This document shows positions 51,173-60,476 of a stretch of DNA of 64,000 nucleotides, in pieces. Each line of letters starts with the position of its first letter. The stretch's first letter is position 1. The notes beneath the pieces are model-generated. The model searched no databases, was not told the DNA's origin, and saw only the letters and a list, made by a program, of their open reading frames with translations. The stretch is from Herbaspirillum sp. AP02. GTDB taxonomy: Bacteria > Pseudomonadota > Gammaproteobacteria > Burkholderiales > Burkholderiaceae_D. The stretch spans positions 1 through 64,000 of the forward strand of contig NZ_JADWMY010000014.1 of NCBI RefSeq assembly GCF_015767275.1. The letters run 5' to 3'. The position numbers and the translations under genes are program-made.

Positions 51173-51664
51173 TCAGCCCCTTCTCTCCGGCTCGGCAGCA
51201 TGAATGAACACGTTGTAGGTATCGGCCGGACGATGACCACCTGCCAGATCAAGAGCGTGACCCATTGCCCCTCGATGGTAGGTTCCATGATTGATGAGGT
51301 GGAATAGGGCTTCTTCGCGGCTGAGTCTTCCCCGCTTCCCATCGACAAACGTGAAAGAAATGCTCTCCTTCCAACTGCTGGACGTCAGGCTCCTGGCATA
51401 GGCCAACGACCATTGGTTTGCCGCCGTCAGCCTGGAATCCAGCTCGGCCAATTCCGGCAGATGCTCGGTATTGGTGGAGTCATGGGGGTCATCAACTCCT
51501 CGCAATCTGGCTTGAAATAACTCCTCAACACGAACCATGTGGTTCAGCTGTTGCCGAGCGAAATCCAGCGCAGGCTTGTGTTCCGCTTGAGTGAGTTGCG
51601 CTACCGCATCAAGAATGCGCCGGTCCGACCAATTCTTGTATTCCAGGATTTTAATAAAGTCCAT
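51173..51664 (-). CDS. DinB-family protein
   Basis: This 163-residue four-helix bundle has the metal-binding histidines in place: HMVRVEELF near residue 42, and LFHLINHGTYHRGAMGH near 119-135. The family uses Zn/Ni for small thiol- or GSH/mycothiol-dependent transfers and is otherwise diverse. Its role in this catabolic cluster is not evident. Convergent with the reductase gene. Confidence 0.75.
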   Translation of the reverse strand: MDFIKILEYKNWSDRRILDAVAQLTQAEHKPALDFARQQLNHMVRVEELFQARLRGVDDPHDSTNTEHLPELAELDSRLTAANQWSLAYARSLTSSSWKESISFTFVDGKRGRLSREEALFHLINHGTYHRGAMGHALDLAGGHRPADTYNVFIHAAEPERRG

Positions 51665-51766
51665 TTTAAAACTCCTCCTTGGCGCTGAACGATACCTCAG
51701 GTAGAGGCCGTGCGGGCGAGGCCAGTCATTTTGGAGGTGGCATTTCCGAACAGAGAAACGAGATGA

Positions 51767-52582
51767 TCAACTGGCAATGGCACGCGCAGCAGACATCACC
51801 AGATCGGCGTGCCGGCGCTCGTCGGCGTCACCGCCCCAACGTGCAGTGACAATGGCCAGGTTGACTGCCCCGACCGGGCGGCCACGACGGTTATCCATCA
51901 CCACCGCCGCCGTCGAGATATCGCCCAGGAAATATTCTTCGCGACTGTGCGCATAGCCCTGCTCGCGGAAACGGATCAGACGCTGCTTGATCGCATCCTT
52001 GTCGGCCACGGTATAGGGGGTGTACATGCGCAAGTCGCTGCGCGCGAGAATGTCGTCGACCTCATGTGGATCGAGCGCCGCCATCATGGCAAGACCGCTG
52101 GCGGTGCAAAATGCCGGTAAGCGCGTGCCGGTCACCACCGTCGGATTGAGCACATTGCTGCTGACGATACGCTGGACGAAAACAATCTCGCTGCCATCGA
52201 GGATGGTGAGATTGGTGGTCTCCTCGGTTTCCCGGCTCAGTTGTTGCAAGTAGGGCGTCGCGCGCAGCACAAGGTCGCTCGATGACAGATAGTGGTAGGC
52301 GAAGTTGAGTACCTGTGGCGCCAGCTCGTACTTGCGCACGGCCTCATCCTTGCTCAGGTAACCCAGCGTCATCAGCGTGTAGGTGAAACGTTGCGTCGTA
52401 CTGAGATCGAAGCCGGTGAGGGCGGCGATCTGCGTCAGCGACAACTGCCGCTGCTGGCCGTCGAAGGCCATGAGTACCTTCATCGCCTTCTCGACCGAGT
52501 TCACGTACAGCGGTGAGTCTGCGCCCGTCAGTTCGTTGCCTGTGCGGGCGGTGTCTTTTTTTGTGGCCATGCGTTCGCTCAT
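51767..52582 (-). CDS. IclR-family transcriptional regulator
   Basis: This protein of about 271 residues has an N-terminal winged HTH (RQLSLTQIAALTGFDLSTTQRF) and a C-terminal IclR effector domain (LSLxxATPYLQQLSRETEETTNL, then GYAHSREEYFLGDISTAAVV). IclR proteins typically bind small aromatic or carboxylic acids. Start is uncertain among ATG 52606 (lengthened frame), 52582 and 52570. Located downstream of the CoA-ligase/ABC operon, it is a candidate regulator of the catabolic genes. Confidence 0.85.
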   Translation of the reverse strand: MSERMATKKDTARTGNELTGADSPLYVNSVEKAMKVLMAFDGQQRQLSLTQIAALTGFDLSTTQRFTYTLMTLGYLSKDEAVRKYELAPQVLNFAYHYLSSSDLVLRATPYLQQLSRETEETTNLTILDGSEIVFVQRIVSSNVLNPTVVTGTRLPAFCTASGLAMMAALDPHEVDDILARSDLRMYTPYTVADKDAIKQRLIRFREQGYAHSREEYFLGDISTAAVVMDNRRGRPVGAVNLAIVTARWGGDADERRHADLVMSAARAIAS

Positions 52583-52640
52583 TGGCCCCGCATTGCGGCG
52601 GGGCATCTGTCAAAAAACACTATTATCGCCGCTTCCCACG

Positions 52641-54191
52641 TCACTTCAGCACATTGCTGACACGATCCCAGGCCAACGACAGATCACGGCTCAGCAAATG
52701 CTTGCGGATGCGTTCTGACAGCGTGGTTTCGAATCCTTGCGCCTGCTGGTAGTAACGCGGCAGCTGATAACTCGCCAGGCGCGAGCTGGCCCAGGCAGCC
52801 AATTCATCAAATGGGAGCTTCATCTCTTCCTTGAATTGCACGAACAGCATGATTTCCTGTTCGCCGACATCGCTGGCCACGCCGATGGCAGCGACGGCGG
52901 CGATGGCCGGGTGCATGACGAAGATGCGTTCGATTTCCCAGGCCGACACATTTTCTCCACGTACCCGCATACTGTCCGTCTTGCGGCCGACGAAGAACAG
53001 ATCGCCTTCGTCATCCGAGCGTGCCATGTCACCGGTGTAGAGCTTGCCGTGGCGGCGCGCTTCGCTGGTGGCCTTCGGATTGTCCAGATAGGTGGGCAGG
53101 AAGCATCCCTCGACATCGGTGGACACCACAATCTGGCCGAGCTCGCCGGTGGGTACGGGTTGGTCGTTCTCATCGAGCAGCTCGACACGCAGCCAGGGCA
53201 AGGCGCGGCCGATCGATCCTGGTTTGCCGCTGTAGTTCACGGTGGTGAAACTCGACACCTCGGTCATGCCATAACATTCACGCAAGGCAATCCCCAGGCG
53301 TTGCACGATGCTGTCCCACGATTTGGCCGATACGCCAGCGCCCCAGGCGACCTGCAGCGTGTGCTGCGCTGGCTGGGTCTCGGGTGGCAACTGGCAGACG
53401 ATATCGAGAATGCCGCCCAGGTAATGCAAATGGGTCGAGCGGGCCTGATCCACCTGCTGCCAAAAGCGACTGGCCGAGAAACGTTCGACCACCTGCAGGC
53501 TGACATCGGCCAGGAAGGGAACCAGCAGCAGCTGTGCACCACCGATGTGGCACAACGGCTCCCAGACGAACATGCGGGCGCCCGGCTTCACACCGGATAC
53601 CAACACCGTGCCCTCGCTGGCGATGCGCATCATACGATGGGTAAATACGACGCCCTTGGGTGCTCCGGTGGTGCCGGAGGTGTAGATCAGGCACAGCGTG
53701 TCGTCCGATGCGATGGAGATGGGCGGCAGCGCTTCAGCAGCCGGCAGTTCCAGCTCATTGAGCCAGACCAGTTTTTTGGGTTCCTGTTCCAGGCCGGCGA
53801 GAGCCTGGGCAAAGCTGGGTTGCGTAATGAAGAGATCGGGCTTGCAGTGGCCGAGCAGATAGTCGATACCGGGCGCTTTGAGGCGCGTATTGACTGGCAC
53901 CCAGACTGCCCCGCTCAGCATCAGCGCATAGATCAACGCCATGTGTTCGAGGCCATTTTCAAGCATCAAGGCAACCCGGTCGCCGTGGCCGATACCTTGG
54001 TGCGTCAGCCAGGTTCGCATGCGCGCGACACGCTGTGCCATCTCGCCATAGGAGGTGGGTACACCGTTGAACTCGATGAGCGTCTTTTCCGCACGCTCTG
54101 CATGGGCGGCAAAGCCGGATTGCAGTAGCGGCACAACATCGAGGTTATCAGCGGCGTCGCGAACGGGAAAGTAATGTGGATAGACGTGCAT
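52641..54191 (-). CDS. AMP-forming acyl/aryl-CoA ligase
   Basis: This 516-residue ANL-superfamily enzyme has the AMP-binding signature IYTSGTTGAPKG near residue 170, CYGMTE near 306, and YTGDMA plus the hinge VGRKTDSMRVRGENVS before the C-terminal domain. It activates a carboxylic acid to its CoA thioester. Located between the ABC importer and the IclR gene, and with an enoyl-CoA hydratase at the far end of the same operon, it fits hydroxycinnamoyl- or benzoyl-type activation (Fcs-like), but the pocket residues were not analysed. Confidence 0.85.
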   Translation of the reverse strand: MHVYPHYFPVRDAADNLDVVPLLQSGFAAHAERAEKTLIEFNGVPTSYGEMAQRVARMRTWLTHQGIGHGDRVALMLENGLEHMALIYALMLSGAVWVPVNTRLKAPGIDYLLGHCKPDLFITQPSFAQALAGLEQEPKKLVWLNELELPAAEALPPISIASDDTLCLIYTSGTTGAPKGVVFTHRMMRIASEGTVLVSGVKPGARMFVWEPLCHIGGAQLLLVPFLADVSLQVVERFSASRFWQQVDQARSTHLHYLGGILDIVCQLPPETQPAQHTLQVAWGAGVSAKSWDSIVQRLGIALRECYGMTEVSSFTTVNYSGKPGSIGRALPWLRVELLDENDQPVPTGELGQIVVSTDVEGCFLPTYLDNPKATSEARRHGKLYTGDMARSDDEGDLFFVGRKTDSMRVRGENVSAWEIERIFVMHPAIAAVAAIGVASDVGEQEIMLFVQFKEEMKLPFDELAAWASSRLASYQLPRYYQQAQGFETTLSERIRKHLLSRDLSLAWDRVSNVLK

Positions 54192-54218
54192 GTCGATTCT
54201 TATTCAAAAGGGGTGGAG

Positions 54219-55934
54219 TCAGGTACGGGCCATGCGTAATCTCTTGACCAGCGATGGGAGGGCGACCAGCAGTGCAATGATCACCACCATCACCAGCGAT
54301 ACGGCTGCCAGCGTCGGGTTCACTTGCAGGATCATGTCGTCCCACATCTGCTTGGGCAGCGTGTTCTTGAGGCCACCACTGACGAAGATTGCGATGGTCA
54401 GTTCGTCAAACGAAATGATGAATGCCATCTGTAACGCCGCTGCGATGCTGCCGATCATGATCGGCAAGTGGATGGTGCGCAGTCGCGTCATGGCCGACGC
54501 GCCGAGGATGCGCGCGGCGTCGTCCAGGCGCCAGTCGAAGCGCTTGAGTGCCGCCGCCATCGTCACCACGACATAGGGGATGGCCAGTACGGTGTGACCG
54601 ATGACCAGGCCGATATCGGTGCCGACCAGGCTCAACCGGGAAAAAAGATAGAACAGACCGACCGCCACTACGATGCGTGGCACGATGAGGGGTGCCAGCA
54701 AGAAGGCAAAGAACGGCTTGGTCAGGCGCGAAGGCAAGCGGGTCAGCGCCAACGCTGCGCCGATGCCAAATGCGGTAGAGGCCAGCGCGGTGACCGTGGC
54801 GACGCCGAATGAACGCAGGAACGACGTCTGCCAGACTTCCGAGAACAGGAAACTGTTGAACCAGCGCAAGCTGAGTCCCTTGGGAGGGAAGCTCAGGAAG
54901 GCCGAATCGGTGAACGCAATGGGCAGCACCACGATGATCGGCAGGGACAGCAATGCCACAATGCCGAAGCCATAGACCTTCATCATCGGACGACGCCCAT
55001 CGGTGGCACGGCGGAGCCCACTGAACAGGCGCCCGATGGCGATCAGCAGGGTATTGCTCCAGGTACCGCCACTGGACGACCGGGACCGCGTTTCGCCACT
55101 TAACGATGATAGACCGACCAGCTTGTCGTACAGCATGAAAATCAGGATGGCCGCCACCAGCAGTACCGCCGAAAGGGCCGCAGCGTAGGGCAGGTTGAAT
55201 AGTTCGTTGATGGCCTGGATCACCAGTTGCGCCACCATGGTCTCGCTGGGCGCGCCGAGTAGGGCCGGCAGGATGAAGAAGCCGAGGCTGGTGATGAAGA
55301 CCAGCAAGCCGGCAGCTGCCACGCCCGGCCCCGCCATAGGGAGGAAGATCGAGAAGAATGACACCGAAGGGCTGGCCCCCAGCGTTTCGGCCGCATGCAT
55401 CAATTGCATGTTGACGCTGCGCATGATGGGCAGCATGTTGATGACGGCCAGCGGCAGCATGGCGTGCACCATGCCGATCATGACACCGAACATGGACGGC
55501 ACCAGAGCACGCGCGTCGTCGACCATGCCCAGCGCGTGCGCCAGGGAAAGCAGTACCCCGGTCTTGGACAGCACCAGGATCCAGGCAAAGGTCTTGACCA
55601 GATAGCTCGTCCAGAATGGGATCATGATCCACATGATCCAGCGCTCGCGTATCCGATCGTCCAGCTGGCTAAGGAAATAGGCGACCGGAAAACCAAGCAA
55701 GACGGAGAACAGTGCGGTCATCCCGGAGATCGAGAAGGTCGTCCACAGCACCTTGAAGAACACGAAGTCACTACCCAGGCGCGCATATTGCGCGGTGGTG
55801 AAATGGCCATCGGCATCCAGCACGCTGGTTTGCAAGATCTCCACCACCGGCAGACAGAAAAAGATCGCCAGGAACAACAGACAAGGTACGGCTGGCAGCA
55901 GTGCGCGCAGGGTCTTCACGAATGAGGCAGGCAT
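54219..55934 (-). CDS. ABC importer permease, two permease halves fused
   Basis: This 571-residue, highly hydrophobic protein contains two complete permease cores, each with a cytoplasmic EAA-type loop: HAAETLGASPSVSF near residue 185 and DDAARILGASAMTR near 467. Polyamine/spermidine-type importers usually have separate PotB and PotC; here they are one chain. The halves are joined by a soluble stretch (SRSSSGGTWSNTL). It works with the adjacent ATPase and periplasmic binding protein to import a small cation or acid. Confidence 0.85.
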   Translation of the reverse strand: MPASFVKTLRALLPAVPCLLFLAIFFCLPVVEILQTSVLDADGHFTTAQYARLGSDFVFFKVLWTTFSISGMTALFSVLLGFPVAYFLSQLDDRIRERWIMWIMIPFWTSYLVKTFAWILVLSKTGVLLSLAHALGMVDDARALVPSMFGVMIGMVHAMLPLAVINMLPIMRSVNMQLMHAAETLGASPSVSFFSIFLPMAGPGVAAAGLLVFITSLGFFILPALLGAPSETMVAQLVIQAINELFNLPYAAALSAVLLVAAILIFMLYDKLVGLSSLSGETRSRSSSGGTWSNTLLIAIGRLFSGLRRATDGRRPMMKVYGFGIVALLSLPIIVVLPIAFTDSAFLSFPPKGLSLRWFNSFLFSEVWQTSFLRSFGVATVTALASTAFGIGAALALTRLPSRLTKPFFAFLLAPLIVPRIVVAVGLFYLFSRLSLVGTDIGLVIGHTVLAIPYVVVTMAAALKRFDWRLDDAARILGASAMTRLRTIHLPIMIGSIAAALQMAFIISFDELTIAIFVSGGLKNTLPKQMWDDMILQVNPTLAAVSLVMVVIIALLVALPSLVKRLRMART

Positions 55935-55946
55935 GATGTGCTCCGC

Positions 55947-56999
55947 TTATAGATTGACCACTGCAGCGTGGGCCGGGTTCCAGCGCAGGCCGATGTTGGC
56001 GCCGACCTCCGGCGCATCACGACGACTGCAGCGCAAGAGGAAAGGCTCGTCACCGCCCACGTCGACCAGCACGCGATAATCCGATCCGGCAAACACCACT
56101 TCAGTGACCTGGCCGTTGAGCAGCGCTTCAGTCGCACCGCACGGCGTGGCCTGCTCGGGTCGCACCACCAATGCTTGCGCCCTGCCTTCGCGCGCGGCCG
56201 CCGCGTCGAGGGGAAGTATGTGGCGGCCGTGATGCAATACGCTGACGCCGCCGGCGCCGCGTTGTGCCGTTCCCCGCAACAGGTTGGAATAACCAATGAA
56301 CTGCGCCGAGAAGGCGGTGGCCGGGCGATCATAGAGATCTTCTGGCGTACCCAGTTGCTCGATCTTTGAATTGTTCATCAGGCAGATACGGTCGGAGAGG
56401 TTGAGTGCTTCTTCCTGATCGTGTGTGACATAGATGAAGGTGGCACCGAGCTCCTTGTGCAGCTTGCGGATCTCGGCCTGCATGTGTTCGCGCAGTTTTT
56501 TGTCCAGCGCACCCAACGGCTCGTCGAGCAGGATCACCGAAGGTTTGTAGACGAAACAGCGCGCCAGCGCGATGCGCTGTTGCTGTCCGCCCGATAGCTC
56601 GCGCGGCAGGCGGTGCACATAGGCCCCCATTTGCACCATATCCAGCGCATCCTGGACGGCGGCAGTGATCGCGGCCTTGTCCATCTTGCGCATGCGCAGC
56701 GGATAGGCGATGTTCTCCCACACTGACAAATGCGGAAACAGGGCATAACTCTGAAACACCATGCCAATGCCGCGTTCACCGGCCGGCTTGTGAGTGGCTT
56801 CCTTGCCGCTGATAATAAGTTGGCCTGCGCTGGGCTCGACCAGACCAGCGATGATCTGAAGCAGTGTCGTCTTGCCCGAGCCAGAGGGGCCGAGCAAGGT
56901 GAGGAACTCGCCATCTTGCACCGTCAGGTCGGTCGGCGAAAGCGCGGTCACGCTGTCGTAGTGTTTGCAGATACCCAGTGTTTGCAATCGTGCAGTCAT
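55947..56999 (-). CDS. ABC importer ATPase (PotA-like)
   Basis: This 350-residue protein has Walker A GPSGSGKTTL near residues 38-47, the signature LSGGQQQRIALARC near 140, Walker B VILLDEPLGALD and a conserved His loop (YVTHDQEEAL). A C-terminal TOBE-type domain (VRPEQATPCG) marks the spermidine/iron/sulphate-type importer group. It overlaps neither neighbour but lies 12 bp from the permease, in the same operon. Confidence 0.9.
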   Translation of the reverse strand: MTARLQTLGICKHYDSVTALSPTDLTVQDGEFLTLLGPSGSGKTTLLQIIAGLVEPSAGQLIISGKEATHKPAGERGIGMVFQSYALFPHLSVWENIAYPLRMRKMDKAAITAAVQDALDMVQMGAYVHRLPRELSGGQQQRIALARCFVYKPSVILLDEPLGALDKKLREHMQAEIRKLHKELGATFIYVTHDQEEALNLSDRICLMNNSKIEQLGTPEDLYDRPATAFSAQFIGYSNLLRGTAQRGAGGVSVLHHGRHILPLDAAAAREGRAQALVVRPEQATPCGATEALLNGQVTEVVFAGSDYRVLVDVGGDEPFLLRCSRRDAPEVGANIGLRWNPAHAAVVNL

Positions 57000-57137
57000 G
57001 ATGTGTCATTCAGTTCATGCACCCGCGCGGCGCATTTGACAAGCGCGTGGATGACGGTGCGAAAGAGGCAGGGATGGCTGCGCCGCATGACGCCCTGTGG
57101 CGTTGGCGCTGCGGCGCGGCTGTGCGGCTGTGCGGTC

Positions 57138-58196
57138 TTAGCTGAGCAGCCAGGCGTTGAAGCGGTCCGACACGGCGAGACGGTTCTTGTGCCACCAGGG
57201 GCCGTTTGGCGGGCGCATCTGACCGATGTTTTCCGGTGAGGTCGGCAGGATCGCCGCACGCTTGGGTGGGATGTCCTTGTACGCCTCCAGCGCCGTCGGA
57301 CCATAGGCCAAGGTATCGGTGAATGCGCTTTGCAGCTTGGCGTCGGCACAGAACTTGACGAAGTCCCTGGCGATGGCAGCCTTCGGCGTACCCTTCGGTA
57401 CGCCCCAGCCTTCCACCGAATACAAGCCCTGGTTCCAGTTGATGGCCACCGGTGCGCCGCCTTCGATGGCGGTTTGAGCGCGCGCATTCCAGATCGAGAT
57501 CATGTCAACCTCACCGGATTGGATCAGCTGCATCGATTGCGCACCGCTGGTCCACCACACCGAGATGTGTTTCTTGATACGGTCCAGACTCTTGAAGGCG
57601 CGGTCAAGATCCAGCGGATAGAGTTTGTCGGGGCTGACGCCGTCAGCCATCAGGGCTTGTTCCAGGGTATCGATGGCATTGCGGCGCAACGCGCGGCGGC
57701 CAGGGAATTTCTCGACGTTCCAGAAATCGGCCCAGGTCTTGGGGGTATTGTTGGCGTACTTGTCGGTGCGGTAGGCCAGGATGGTGGCGTAGACATCTAC
57801 CCCCAGGAAATTGGAAGTGACGGTACCGGCCAGCATGTTCTTGAAGTCGGTTGGCACCAGGCCCAGCGGTTCCAGCAGTCCGCCTTCTTCAAGGATGGGA
57901 ATATCTTGTTGCAGGGTGAGCGTTGTGACGTCCCAGACAAAGTTCTTGGCCTTCACCATCGCGGTAAACTGGGCCACCGGTTGTGACTCGCGCGCGACGT
58001 TGACGATCTTGACGCCGGTTTCCTTCTCGAACGGATCGTAGAACGCCTTCCGATACGCTGTCGTATAAGGGCCGCCCGGATCGGACACCACCAGTGTCTT
58101 GTTCTGTGCGATAACCATCGGTGCTGCGACTGCCAATGCCGTGCCGCCTGCTGCCTTGAGCACTCCACGACGCTTGTTATTGACGGGCTGTTTCAT
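57138..58196 (-). CDS. Periplasmic substrate-binding protein (PotD/spermidine-like) with Tat signal
   Basis: This 352-residue protein begins MKQPVNNKRRGVLKAAGG, a twin-arginine (RRGVLK) signal with a cleavage site after APMVIA, so it is probably exported folded by the Tat route. The mature part is the Venus-flytrap type of the polyamine/iron group (VSDPGGPYTTAYRKAFYDPFEKE). It captures the substrate for the fused permease and ATPase. The 138 bp before the ATPase gene contain no gene. Confidence 0.85.
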   Translation of the reverse strand: MKQPVNNKRRGVLKAAGGTALAVAAPMVIAQNKTLVVSDPGGPYTTAYRKAFYDPFEKETGVKIVNVARESQPVAQFTAMVKAKNFVWDVTTLTLQQDIPILEEGGLLEPLGLVPTDFKNMLAGTVTSNFLGVDVYATILAYRTDKYANNTPKTWADFWNVEKFPGRRALRRNAIDTLEQALMADGVSPDKLYPLDLDRAFKSLDRIKKHISVWWTSGAQSMQLIQSGEVDMISIWNARAQTAIEGGAPVAINWNQGLYSVEGWGVPKGTPKAAIARDFVKFCADAKLQSAFTDTLAYGPTALEAYKDIPPKRAAILPTSPENIGQMRPPNGPWWHKNRLAVSDRFNAWLLS

Positions 58197-58268
58197 ACCA
58201 TGCTCCCTCTGTAGAGTAGTTGATCCAAAACCTGCATTCCCTGCTGCTGTTACCGACGATGTAGCGCT

Positions 58269-59042
58269 TTACTTCGCGATGCTGTGGCCTCGCTTCTTGA
58301 AGAACTCTTCCATCATGCGTGCCGGCTCTCCAGTGGCGTAGGCTTCCATCTGGATACGACGCCCTGCAGCGATGGTCTTGACGAAGCCTTCTTCGGACAC
58401 TTCGCAAAAGCGCTGCTTGTTCAGGCGCATTGCCACCGACGGTTTGGCGGCCAGTTCGCGTGCGATTTCCAGCGCCTTGGGCAGCACCTGTGCTGGCTCC
58501 ACCAGATGGTGAATCAGGCCCAGGGCATGCGCTTCAGCGGCTTCCATCATGCGGCCGGTCAGCGTCAGTTCGATCGTGCGGGAAATGCCCAGCATCTGTT
58601 TCATGATCCAGGGACCGGTGACGCTAGGGATACCCGAATTGATCTCTGGTTGCCCCATCCGTGAGCCGGCGTGGCCAACACGAATGTCTGCCAACAGCGC
58701 CACCTGGAAGGCCGAGCCGGCCGCCGTTCCGTTGAGCGCGATGATCAATGGCTTTTGCAGCGTACGGATGGTGCGGTAGTAGTTTTCCCACTCGCTCATC
58801 CATTCATCGACGCGCGCCTGGTCGAAACCATGGGCTTCTTCCAGATCCTGGCCCGCGCAGAAGGCCCGGTCACCAGCACCGGTCATGACGATGGCGCCGA
58901 TCGCCGTATCGGCATTGAAAGCGGCAAGTGCGGCGATGATCTCGTTGCGCATGGCGGTGTGCCACGCATTGAGTTTCTCGGGCCGGTTCAGCGTGATGAT
59001 GGCGACATTGCCGTCCCGTGAAGTCTTGATGTATTTTTCCAT
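58269..59042 (-). CDS. Enoyl-CoA hydratase/isomerase family protein
   Basis: This 257-residue crotonase-fold protein has the oxyanion-hole strands FCAGQDLEE near 60 and the NGTAAGSAFQVALLADIR segment near 104, with glutamate in MGQPEINSGIPSVTG near 131. It would hydrate a CoA-bound side chain; with the CoA ligase four genes on, a role in phenylpropanoid side-chain shortening is plausible but not proved. It is the first gene of the minus-strand operon, with 366 bp of promoter region upstream. Confidence 0.85.
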   Translation of the reverse strand: MEKYIKTSRDGNVAIITLNRPEKLNAWHTAMRNEIIAALAAFNADTAIGAIVMTGAGDRAFCAGQDLEEAHGFDQARVDEWMSEWENYYRTIRTLQKPLIIALNGTAAGSAFQVALLADIRVGHAGSRMGQPEINSGIPSVTGPWIMKQMLGISRTIELTLTGRMMEAAEAHALGLIHHLVEPAQVLPKALEIARELAAKPSVAMRLNKQRFCEVSEEGFVKTIAAGRRIQMEAYATGEPARMMEEFFKKRGHSIAK

Positions 59043-59409
59043 AACTATTCCTATGTAATAACTAATGTTTTAATGTGCCATAAAATGATATAGCAACAAA
59101 TGTGCCTGTCTATATGCAATGCAATAAGCGCCAAATGCACCATTAACTATCTTTGGGAGCGAGGCGAATCCCTGAAATTTGGCGCTACGCACAATGAATG
59201 AGCGAAGGTGCAGGGTTGGCCTGAGGGAAGAGAATGGTGGGAACGCGGCTGGCAGTCGGCTTGGTGGCCAGTGCTGTGTGCGTAGTTTGCTGCGCAACGG
59301 AGGGGGCGTGTTTCAGTGAGGGTGGACACCTGGTCCGGCGACGCGGGCGTTTCCAGGTGGATTTACTGGCGTACCGGATGGCTGCCTGAAACGGTAGGAC
59401 GGCCGAGCG
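59043..59409. other. Gene-free stretch upstream of enoyl-CoA hydratase operon
   Basis: There are 367 bp between the divergent-by-position neighbours. The first 100 bp beside the hydratase start are AT-rich and likely hold its promoter. No gene or strong hairpin was recognised in the rest. Confidence 0.5.
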
Positions 59410-60369
59410 CTACGGCGTTGATACCGCGAGAAATCCGGGGCCTTTCAGCGCCAGCCGGATACCCTCAGCATAGGAAGTCTTTTCTATCGGCCCGATCAAC
59501 TGCTGCAGCGCCGAATCGTCCATGATCACCGGCTGCGTCTGCAGATAATGCATCTCCACCAGTTCGCGCATGAACGGATTGAACATTCCGATGATGCGCA
59601 GCATGGTCTTGCCCGCCACGCGGATCTTCAATTTACGCCCGGTCTGGCGCTCCATTTCCGCAACCAGCGCTTTTTGCGTGGTCACGCCCGCGCCCGCCAG
59701 ATGCCAGATCTTGCCGAATGCCGCAGGTGTGCCGACCAGCTTGGCCACGACCGGACCGACGTCAGGCACGAACACGAACTCGTGTGGCCGATCCAGCGGG
59801 CCGATCATGTCCGCCCTGCCGCCTTGCGCCGCTGCCTTGATCGCACCGTGCAACAAGCTGGCTTCGACGCCGGGGCCGTAGAAGTCCGGCAGGCGCAGTA
59901 CCGCCGCCTGGACGCGCCCTTCGGCATGCGCCTGCATCAACAGATCTTCCTGCGCCTTGCGCATGCGCCCCTTGAAGGTATGCGGCTGGCGCGGATGGTC
60001 TTCACGCACCGGTGTGGTCTGCGGGACACCATACGGGTACACCGTGCCGATCAGGAGAATACGCTTGACCCCGGCGCGGATGGCGCCGGCCAGGGTCTTG
60101 CGCATCAGTTCTGGATGCAGCTCGAACTGCGTGTAGTTGACGCCGACCAGGTAGATCAGAGTATCGATGCCATGCGCGGCCGATTCCACCGATGCCGGTG
60201 AATCGGGGTTCCAGCTGACGATCTCGGCGAGCGGATCTGATCCGAAGGTCTTGCGCAGGCTTGCCTCGCTGCGGCCGACAACGCGGTAATTCTGGCCTTG
60301 GGCGCTGATGGCGGACGCGATGCTGCGACCGATGGCGCCGGCAGCACCAAACAGGGCAATCTTGGACAT
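59410..60369 (-). CDS. NAD(P)-dependent epimerase/reductase-like (atypical SDR)
   Basis: This 319-residue protein begins with MSKIALFGAAGAIGRSIA, a Rossmann nucleotide-binding motif GxxGxxG of the NmrA/epimerase type. The catalytic Ser-Tyr-Lys arrangement is not evident beyond LIGTVYPYGVP near 120 (Tyr within). Substrate unknown. It is divergent from a LysR gene across an operator-like palindrome, so the LysR probably controls it. Confidence 0.75.
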   Translation of the reverse strand: MSKIALFGAAGAIGRSIASAISAQGQNYRVVGRSEASLRKTFGSDPLAEIVSWNPDSPASVESAAHGIDTLIYLVGVNYTQFELHPELMRKTLAGAIRAGVKRILLIGTVYPYGVPQTTPVREDHPRQPHTFKGRMRKAQEDLLMQAHAEGRVQAAVLRLPDFYGPGVEASLLHGAIKAAAQGGRADMIGPLDRPHEFVFVPDVGPVVAKLVGTPAAFGKIWHLAGAGVTTQKALVAEMERQTGRKLKIRVAGKTMLRIIGMFNPFMRELVEMHYLQTQPVIMDDSALQQLIGPIEKTSYAEGIRLALKGPGFLAVSTP

Positions 60370-60409
60370 GGACTTCTCCTTGGGTAGCGTGTGATGGAAG
60401 AAGCTCCAG

Positions 60410-60443
60410 TATGCAAAATTGACGCATCAATGAAAATTGCATA
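60410..60443. promoter_or_regulatory. LysR-type operator palindrome
   Basis: TATGCAA and TTGCATA are the arms of an inverted repeat with 20 bases between them, in the intergenic region of the divergent epimerase and LysR genes. Length and location fit a LysR-type tetramer-binding site. Confidence 0.5.
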
Positions 60444-60476
60444 AATTAGCCTAGCGTCTATACATAAATTAATATC

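Noticed and set aside
52737-54128. 463-residue plus-strand open frame
   Set aside because: It is the antisense of the AMP-forming ligase gene; the encoded peptide is low-complexity and lacks any family match.
54406-55632. 408-residue minus-strand open frame overlapping the fused permease
   Set aside because: It is a GC-rich frame-shifted shadow (arginine/histidine/glycine-rich) of the permease gene.
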